A stretch of DNA of 10,781 nucleotides from NCBI GenBank assembly GCA_030036985.1, contig JASHSD010000972.1, forward strand, positions 1 to 10,781, read 5' to 3'. Position 1 is the stretch's first letter. Each line of letters starts with the position of its first letter. Origin of the DNA: Bryobacteraceae bacterium (GTDB lineage Bacteria > Acidobacteriota > Terriglobia > Bryobacterales > Bryobacteraceae). This document shows, piece after piece, positions 6,561-10,781 of the stretch. A program made the position numbers and the translations under genes. The notes beneath the pieces were generated by a model. That model did no database searches, was not told where the DNA came from, and saw only the letters and a list, made by a program, of their open reading frames with translations.

Positions 6561-6590
6561 CCGCCTTACATCGAAGCCGCCTTACATCGA
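6561..6590. repeat. 14-base tandem direct repeat at the DUF6496/DUF3175 junction
   Basis: CCGCCTTACATCGA occurs exactly at 6561-6574 and again at 6577-6590, separated by AG (16-base period). On the minus strand each copy reads TCGATGTAAGGCGG, so each carries the final Ser-Met-stop of DUF6496. The second copy falls in the intergenic leader of DUF3175. Confidence 0.9.
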
Positions 6591-7019
6591 GGAATGCTTC
6601 GCTCGGGCGGCGCCATGCCTTTGCGCTCCGCTGCGTTTCTCGGCGGCGGCATGCGCGTGGCGGGAAATAGCCGCGTGTGAGGCGGATTGCCGCCCTTCCC
6701 GTTTCAGTGCCGAATCCGTCGCGCGAGACCTTTTGGGCGATGGCGCGTGAGCGGGTTCCTTTCCCTTTTGGTAATCGCGTTCGGCGCGTTCGCGTGTCGC
6801 CTCCGAAGCCGCTCCCTTACGCGGCGGCGGCAACTTCACGCCCGCTCGCCGAGCCTTTGAAAGACCGATGGCGATCGCCTGCTTGGTGGAGCGGGCGCCG
6901 TGCTTCCCTTCCCGAATGTGATCCATCTCCTCACGGACGAATTCCCCTGCCTGCGTGGACGGCGCTTTGCCTTCGCGCTTATCTTCCGCCGCTCGTTTCA
7001 ATGTTTCTTTTTCGGGCAT
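6582..7019 (-). CDS. DUF6496 family protein, small and strongly basic
   Basis: The 145-residue protein fits DUF6496, a family of unknown function. The conserved N-terminal part is clear: MPEKETLKRA, REGKAPSTQAGEFVREEMDH (15-34), IREGKHGARSTKQAIAIGLS (35-54) and KARRAGVKLPPP (55-66). A repeated-looking basic tail follows, with SRATDSALKREGRQSASHAA (98-117) and many Ala, Arg, His and Lys residues. The STKQAIAIGLSKARRAG stretch resembles a compact basic helical motif, and the whole protein is charged enough to bind nucleic acid, which is inference. The ATG at 7019 follows GGGAG with a six-base gap. It is the first gene of a likely two-gene unit with DUF3175, whose ATG is 30 bases beyond this stop. 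The TAA stop lies inside a tandem repeat. There is no signal peptide. Confidence 0.85.
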   Translation of the reverse strand: MPEKETLKRAAEDKREGKAPSTQAGEFVREEMDHIREGKHGARSTKQAIAIGLSKARRAGVKLPPPRKGAASEATRERAERDYQKGKEPAHAPSPKRSRATDSALKREGRQSASHAAISRHAHAAAEKRSGAQRHGAARAKHSSM

Positions 7020-7281
7020 TTAATTCTCCCTGAACTTTGAGCCTGCAATTGCAGTTCCGAGCCTGGGTCTCGTATGGCGGATCCCAATCCATCTTTGTCT
7101 GGTCCCCGGCGCCCAATCAAACGGAAAGACGGCTTCGAACCTGACGTTGATCTTCGATTTCAGGGGCTCTTATGGCCTGAGATTCCTCAACGAAATGGAA
7201 CAAGAAGCGGGGCTGATCCTGAGACCCGCGGGCTATCGGCTCGCCAAACTACGGCGCATTTGATCGGGCCATATACCCCCC
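7020..7281. other. Gene-poor gap with an unassigned plus-strand open frame
   Basis: No confident gene is seen. One plus-strand frame is open from 7024 to a TGA at 7261-7263. Its last part reads protein-like (FDFRGSYGLRFLNEMEQEAG then LILRPAGYRLAKLRRI), but it has no good start or Shine-Dalgarno; TTG at 7147 and ATG at 7189 are the only late candidates. It could be a decayed 3' end of a gene or chance. A different frame, 7074-7343, starts with ATG but overlaps the end of the minus-strand membrane protein and looks random. The gap also holds the leader of DUF6496 and a 12-base palindrome. Confidence 0.25.
7043..7054. promoter_or_regulatory. Perfect 12-base palindrome upstream of DUF6496
   Basis: CTGCAATTGCAG is self-complementary and lies 24 bases upstream of the DUF6496 ATG, close to where a promoter or operator would be. 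It could be a dimeric regulator site. One copy only was seen, so the call is weak. Confidence 0.25.
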
Positions 7282-9243
7282 TTACTTCAGCGCTTCAAAC
7301 AAATTGCTGTAGTCGTCGGTCCAAAGCCGCCGCGGCTGCCTGACGTCGGCGTGTCCGGAAATAATCGCCCAATCGGCGTCGAGAATATGCCGGTCCGGAT
7401 CGGCGGTGCTGTGCACATGCGCGATTCGTTTTCCGTACGCGGCGGCGAGCGCATCCACCACGCCGTCAAGATCGATGTAACGGTTGGTCAGATGGATCGC
7501 CATCACGCCGTTCGCGCGCAGCACGCGGAAATAAACTCCGAAGGCTTCTTTGGTCATCAGGTGCACGGGAATCGTGTCGTCGGAGAACGCGTCGAGCACC
7601 AGCACATCGAAGCTGTGCGAGGGCTCGCGTTCGAGAAGCAGACGGCCGTCTCCGGCGAGCACCTCGGTCTTCGCGGCAGATCCGTTCAGAAAATGAAAAT
7701 ACCGCGAAGCGATCCGGATCACCGCCGGGTTGATTTCATAAAAGCGGAACGAATCTCCCTTGCGGCCATACGTGGCCAGCGTGCCGACGCCGAGTCCCAC
7801 CACTCCCACGCGCCGGCCGGAATCCGCGCCGGCCGATAGCAGCTTGCCGATGCCGGATTCCGGCCCGTAGTACGCGGTCGGAAGGAGACTGCGGCCGGCC
7901 GACAGGAATTCGACGCCATGCAGCGTTCTGCCGTTGTAGAGCGAACGAAACCCCGCATCGCCCGCGCCGCCGTCGATCACCTCCAACGCGCCATAGAAGT
8001 TGCGCTCCTGCACGATGGCTCCCGTCAGGCTGCGAAAACTGGTGGCGATGATGAACGCTGCGGCCGCGACTAACGCCAGGCGAATCAACCGCGCCTTCGA
8101 ACGCATTCCGTAAAGCAGCGGCATCGCCAGCAACACCGAAGCCGCGATCCCGATCGGCAACTCCAGAAACGATCGAAACAATTCCGGCGCGGCCACGGCG
8201 ACGAACAAACCTCCCGCGCCGCCGCCGAGCGCGATCATCGCATAGAAAAATGTCAGGTCCCGGCGATGCGCCGGTTTTGTGCGCGCCAGCTCGCCATGGC
8301 AGAACATGCACCAGACGAAGAGCGCGAATGAGAATGCCGCTATCTCCCAAAGCAGCCCCTGGGCCGACGCGATGCTGTAGCCCGCAACGATCCAGGCCGC
8401 CGGCAGCAGCCATCGAAATAACCCAGGTCGGTACCACTGCCGCTCGCTCTCGAAGCACAGGATGAAACTCAGCAGATAGATGCTCAGCGGCAGCACCCAA
8501 AGAAACGGAACCGGCGCCACTTCCTGGCTGAGATGATTCGCTACTGCAAGCCATAGCGTGGAAGCGCAGGCCGCAAGGAGTATCCAAAGTGCCGGCCGAT
8601 TCGTCACATCGCCGCTCGACGCCTCGGCCGGTTTCGGCGCGCGATGAACCGACCAGTGCAGCAGCGCCGCGATGCAGACAATCGCCACCAGCACCGAGTA
8701 ACATATCGACCAAACGCTCATCTGCGTGCTGGTGCGCGAATTCGGCTCGATGAGCACCGGATACGCCAGCAGCGCCGATACGGACGCCGCGTTTGAAATC
8801 GCAAAGAGGCACCACGGGAAGGCGGATGTGTACGAATCCGCAAACCAGGACTGCAGCAGCGGGCTGGTCGCGGAGAGCAGAAAATAAGGCAGTCCCACCG
8901 AGACCAGCAGAAGCCAGAGAATCGACAGCAGAGGACTGTGCGTGCCCGCTAACGCCCACTCAAAACGCGGTCTCACCGGCAGCAACGCCAGACTGAGAAT
9001 CAGAATCGCGCCGTGAACCAGGCTTTGCGCGGGCGGCCGGAGCGCGCGGCTGATCCACCAGGCGTACAGATAGCCGAGGAGCAGCACGACCTGAAAGAAC
9101 AGCATGGCCGCGACCCACACCCCGGCCGATCCGCCGAAGGCCGGCAGGATCGATTTCGCGATGACAGGCTCGATGGAAAAAAGCAGAATGGAATCGGCGC
9201 CGATCGCGACGTAATAAGCGGATCGTCCGCGCCACGGATTCAC
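7282..9243 (-). CDS. Membrane protein fused to a spermidine synthase-like methyltransferase-fold domain
   Basis: The 653-residue protein has an N-terminal membrane half (about 10-400, roughly ten or more hydrophobic segments, with SIEPVIAKSILPAFGGSAGV at 23-42) and a cytosolic spermidine synthase-like half. That half includes NFYG (415-418), LYNGRTLHGVEFL (435-447), the nucleotide-binding motif VGVVGLGVGT (479-488), an acidic strand end at Glu503 (FYEINP), LDAFSDDTIPVHLMT (550-564) and the C-terminal WTDDYSN (641-647). Classical spermidine synthases have a GGGDG motif carrying a functional Asp/Glu; here it is GLGVGT, so putrescine aminopropyl transfer is doubtful. The fold could use S-adenosylmethionine or a decarboxylated form on another substrate, with the membrane half as transporter or anchor. 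The start is GTG at 9243, overlapping the larE TGA in GTGA, with no clear Shine-Dalgarno, which suggests translational coupling to larE. Family assignment is firm; reaction is unknown. Confidence 0.9.
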   Translation of the reverse strand: MNPWRGRSAYYVAIGADSILLFSIEPVIAKSILPAFGGSAGVWVAAMLFFQVVLLLGYLYAWWISRALRPPAQSLVHGAILILSLALLPVRPRFEWALAGTHSPLLSILWLLLVSVGLPYFLLSATSPLLQSWFADSYTSAFPWCLFAISNAASVSALLAYPVLIEPNSRTSTQMSVWSICYSVLVAIVCIAALLHWSVHRAPKPAEASSGDVTNRPALWILLAACASTLWLAVANHLSQEVAPVPFLWVLPLSIYLLSFILCFESERQWYRPGLFRWLLPAAWIVAGYSIASAQGLLWEIAAFSFALFVWCMFCHGELARTKPAHRRDLTFFYAMIALGGGAGGLFVAVAAPELFRSFLELPIGIAASVLLAMPLLYGMRSKARLIRLALVAAAAFIIATSFRSLTGAIVQERNFYGALEVIDGGAGDAGFRSLYNGRTLHGVEFLSAGRSLLPTAYYGPESGIGKLLSAGADSGRRVGVVGLGVGTLATYGRKGDSFRFYEINPAVIRIASRYFHFLNGSAAKTEVLAGDGRLLLEREPSHSFDVLVLDAFSDDTIPVHLMTKEAFGVYFRVLRANGVMAIHLTNRYIDLDGVVDALAAAYGKRIAHVHSTADPDRHILDADWAIISGHADVRQPRRLWTDDYSNLFEALK

Positions 9244-10070
9244 GGGCGGACGAGGACTTCGTTCAGAGATCCCCGGCGATAGCCTTCGAGATCCAGAGTG
9301 ATGTACTTATAGCCCAGGGTTTTGAAAATCGCAGTCAGCTTGCGCGCCATTTCCGGATTAAGCGCGCGTGGAAGTTCCTCGGGCGCGATTTCGATGCGGA
9401 CAAGTTCGCCATGAAAGCGGGCGCGAAACTCGCGGAATCCGAGAGCTTTGATTTCTTCTTCGCCGACCTCGACCGTCCTCACGTTCTGAATCGTAACCGG
9501 CGTTCCGTACGGAATGCGGGAGCTGAGGCACGCGGCCGCGGGGCGGTCCCACGTCGGCAGTCCCGCGCGGCGCGACAGCTCGCGAATCTCGGCCTTGGTC
9601 AGGTCGGCATCCACCAGCGGGGATTTCACTTCGTGCAGCCGGGCGGCGCGCTGACCCGGCCGATAATCGCCGAGATCGTCCCTGTTCACGCCGTAAACGA
9701 TGTCTCTGACGCCGCGGTCGCTCGCTACCCTCTTGAGTACGGTGAACAATTCATCCTTGCAGTGGAAACATCGATTCGGGTCGTTCCGCACGTAATCCGG
9801 GTTGTCGAATTCATGCGTTTCTACATATTCATGGCGAATTCCGAATTCGCGCACGAAGGCTTCGGCGTCGCGTTTGTGCGATTCGGGAATGGAGGCGGAA
9901 TCCGCGGTGATGGCGATGGCGTCAACGCCGAGCGCCTGTTTCGCGGCCCATGCGAGGTAAGCGGAATCGGTTCCGCCGGAGTAGGCGACGATGACACGGC
10001 CCATGCCGCGCAGGATTTCGAGCAGCGTCTCCTGCTTGGCCGCGACCGTTTCAATGCGCACCGCCGTCAT
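9240..10070 (-). CDS. larE: LarE, ATP-dependent sulfur transferase for the nickel-pincer nucleotide cofactor
   Basis: LarE activates a carboxylate of pyridinium-3,5-biscarboxylate mononucleotide with ATP and transfers sulfur to it, making the thiolated precursor that LarC loads with nickel for lactate racemase (LarA) and relatives. The 276-residue protein has the PP-loop SGGTDS (31-36) in VIVAYSGGTDSAYLAW, RCFHCK (100-105), YGVNRDDLGDYRPGQRAA (126-143) and RPAAACLSSRIPYGTPV (176-192). Cys181 aligns with the sacrificial cysteine of the well-studied LarE. Cys101 and Cys104 give three cysteines in all, the arrangement reported for iron-sulfur-dependent LarE proteins. The frame stays open to an ATG at 10139, but that would overlap the divergent DUF6265 gene; the ATG at 10070 gives the usual family length and a 38-base divergent gap. 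The stop overlaps the next gene start. No larA, larB or larC is visible. Confidence 0.93.
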   Translation of the reverse strand: MTAVRIETVAAKQETLLEILRGMGRVIVAYSGGTDSAYLAWAAKQALGVDAIAITADSASIPESHKRDAEAFVREFGIRHEYVETHEFDNPDYVRNDPNRCFHCKDELFTVLKRVASDRGVRDIVYGVNRDDLGDYRPGQRAARLHEVKSPLVDADLTKAEIRELSRRAGLPTWDRPAAACLSSRIPYGTPVTIQNVRTVEVGEEEIKALGFREFRARFHGELVRIEIAPEELPRALNPEMARKLTAIFKTLGYKYITLDLEGYRRGSLNEVLVRP

Positions 10071-10108
10071 GCCCCAATCATAGCGGAATGCGTTAGGATG
10101 GCCGTGGG

Positions 10109-10597
10109 ATGTGGTTACAGGTTGTGGTTTTGAGCGCATTCGCGTCGGTGGCCGCGCAGGCGGTCAATCTGCAGGATCTCGCGTTCATGACCGGAAATTG
10201 GCGCGGCGAGGCCGGTGGAAAGCAGATCGAAGAGATCTGGAGCGCGCCCGAATCGGGGTCGATGACCGGAATGTATCGCGAGATGGAGAATGGCAAAACC
10301 ACGTTCTATGAATTCCTCACCATTGAAGACACTGAGGCGATCGATAAGGGACCGGCATTGCTGATCGATCATTATGAGCCGGGGCTGCGCGGCTGGGAGG
10401 ATAAGGATAAGCCGGTCGGATTTCATATTAAGGAGTTCCTCCCGGCCGGCGAAGTTGTCTTCGAAAGTAACGACCTGGAAAATCCTTTGCTGATAACCTA
10501 CTCCCGCACGGGTAAGAACATCATGGACGTGCTTATCGAGCGTAAGCGCAATGGCGAGTGGGTGAAGCAGACTTACAAATACACGCGGGCGAAGTAA
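10109..10597 (+). CDS. Secreted DUF6265 family protein
   Basis: The 162-residue protein fits DUF6265, a family of unknown function with a lipocalin-like feel. A short signal peptide (MWLQVVVLSAFASVAAQA, cut about residue 18) is followed by LAFMTGNWRGEAGG (24-37), IEEIWSAPESGSMTGMYREM (40-59) and TFYEFLTIED (65-74). LIDHYEPGLRGWEDKDKPV (85-103) then leads to a C-terminal strand pair ending QTYKYTRAK. The alternation of strands and the GNW motif suggest a small beta-barrel in the periplasm; ligand binding is inference. There is no lipobox cysteine. The ATG at 10109 has purine-rich AGGATGGCCGTGGG just before it. It diverges from larE over 38 bases, and the TAA stop (10595-10597) runs into a palindrome. 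The neighbours give no clear functional link. Confidence 0.85.
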   Translation: MWLQVVVLSAFASVAAQAVNLQDLAFMTGNWRGEAGGKQIEEIWSAPESGSMTGMYREMENGKTTFYEFLTIEDTEAIDKGPALLIDHYEPGLRGWEDKDKPVGFHIKEFLPAGEVVFESNDLENPLLITYSRTGKNIMDVLIERKRNGEWVKQTYKYTRAK

Positions 10598-10612
10598 CAG
10601 GCTGGAGCCTGT
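10597..10612. repeat. Palindromic repeat with GGCT-NN-AGCC core
   Basis: ACAGGCT-GG-AGCCTGT is a 7-bp perfect stem with a 2-base loop that starts on the last base of the DUF6265 stop. Its GGCTNNAGCC core is the same as that of the left arm of the hairpin at 3072-3137 (3081-3090). A second stem, CTGTGC (10609-10614) with GCACAG (10627-10632), could form instead. No T-tract follows. Confidence 0.5.
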
Positions 10613-10644
10613 GCCACTATTCTGCTGCACAGAAACTGGATTGC

Positions 10645-10665
10645 GTGTAGGGCAGGATGGCAACC
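10645..10665. repeat. Dispersed repeat, copy B
   Basis: GTGTAGGGCAGG (10645-10656) followed by ATGGCAACC matches the reverse complement of 101-124, where the same 12 bases are followed by TTGGTAACC. The copies lie more than 10 kb apart, in opposite orientation, both next to gene 3' ends. Confidence 0.5.
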
Positions 10666-10684
10666 CAATGCCACATAGTTTTTT
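10658..10684 (+). terminator. Possible weak intrinsic terminator for the DUF6265 gene
   Basis: TGGCA (10658-10662) and TGCCA (10669-10673) form a 5-bp stem with a 6-base loop, followed after CATAG by six Ts (10679-10684). The T-tract is right but the stem is short and spaced five bases away, so this is a weak call. Confidence 0.28.
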
Positions 10685-10696
10685 GACGCTGCGTCA
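10684..10696. promoter_or_regulatory. Odd-length palindrome TGACGC-T-GCGTCA
   Basis: Six perfectly complementary bases flank a single central T. A one-base loop cannot form a stable RNA hairpin easily, and the adjacent T-tract precedes it on the plus strand, so a protein-binding site for a dimer is the better reading. No gene start is visible nearby in the window. Confidence 0.25.
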
Positions 10697-10742
10697 CGGT
10701 GTCATGCTTTCCTGTTGGGGAAGGTGCCGCCCCTTTTCCAGA

Positions 10743-10761
10743 CCTCCCTGGGATAGGGAGG
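10743..10761. repeat. Perfect 7-bp hairpin
   Basis: CCTCCCT-GGGAT-AGGGAGG is a perfect inverted repeat with a 5-base loop. The following bases are GCGTTTCCGTTTACG, which is not a clean T-tract. Its role is unclear because the next gene is outside the window. Confidence 0.4.
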
Positions 10762-10781
10762 GCGTTTCCGTTTACGTCGGG

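Larger units (their letters stand above)
10598..10781. other. Non-coding right edge rich in hairpins
   Basis: No credible gene is seen after the DUF6265 stop. The stretch holds five separate inverted repeats (10597-10612, 10609-10632, 10658-10673, 10684-10696, 10743-10761) and a repeat shared with the left edge of the window. It could be a repeat cluster, a terminator region or a structured leader of a gene outside the window. Confidence 0.5.

Noticed and set aside
7736..8959. 407-residue minus-strand open frame within the membrane protein gene
   Set aside because: It is an alternative-frame shadow with Arg/Gly/Ala-rich random composition; the true frame has clear membrane segments.
9411..10133. 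240-residue plus-strand open frame opposite larE
   Set aside because: It is an antisense shadow of a gene with PP-loop and cysteine motifs in the correct places.
10679..10696. Intrinsic terminator made of TGACGCTGCGTCA and the adjacent T-tract
   Set aside because: On the plus strand the Ts precede the palindrome, and on the minus strand As follow it, so neither orientation gives hairpin-then-U.
1..10781. CRISPR array, tRNA, rRNA, insertion sequence or prophage genes
   Set aside because: No regularly spaced repeats with unique spacers, no cloverleaf-like sequence recognised, and no transposase, integrase or phage protein in any frame.

Overview
The window looks like chromosomal DNA from a GC-rich Gram-negative bacterium, most likely an acidobacterium of the Solibacter/Bryobacter kind. 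This is inferred from an Oar-type TonB-dependent receptor with an N-terminal carboxypeptidase-like regulatory domain, a membrane-fused spermidine synthase-like protein, a stand-alone HipA-like kinase, DUF6496/DUF3175/DUF6265 proteins, and short palindromic intergenic repeats. I see no rRNA, tRNA, CRISPR array, transposase or phage gene. I recognise ten protein-coding genes.

Layout. Bases 1-155 are non-coding and carry a palindrome. A HipA-like kinase (minus, 156-1001) diverges from a small hypothetical gene that uses a TTG start behind a strong Shine-Dalgarno (plus, 1097-1375). That gene converges on a lysine/alanine-rich, histone-H1-like protein with an acidic head (minus, 1409-2041). This diverges from a D-2-hydroxyacid dehydrogenase (plus, 2153-3070). 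A 66-base imperfect hairpin at 3072-3137 separates the dehydrogenase from the convergent TonB-dependent receptor (minus, 3149-6160). Upstream of the receptor, on the same strand, lie DUF3175 (6276-6551) and DUF6496 (6582-7019), two small basic proteins 30 bases apart. Bases 7020-7281 hold no confident gene. Next is a minus-strand pair whose start and stop overlap: larE (9240-10070), then a membrane protein with a spermidine synthase-like domain (7282-9243). Diverging from larE is a secreted DUF6265 protein (plus, 10109-10597). The last 184 bases are non-coding and full of palindromes.

How the genes fit together. Most neighbours look independent. Two units are credible: DUF6496-DUF3175, and larE with the spermidine synthase-like gene, where a 4-base GTGA overlap suggests translational coupling. 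LarE makes part of the nickel-pincer nucleotide cofactor, but no larA, larB or larC is present here.

The window is mostly ordinary. The points most worth a second look are the family of GGCT-NN-AGCC palindromes, which recur between genes and at both ends of the window; the larE/methyltransferase-like coupling; the DUF6496-DUF3175 pair; and several low-complexity proteins (polyampholyte, Gly-rich receptor insert) with visible repeat expansion in the DNA.
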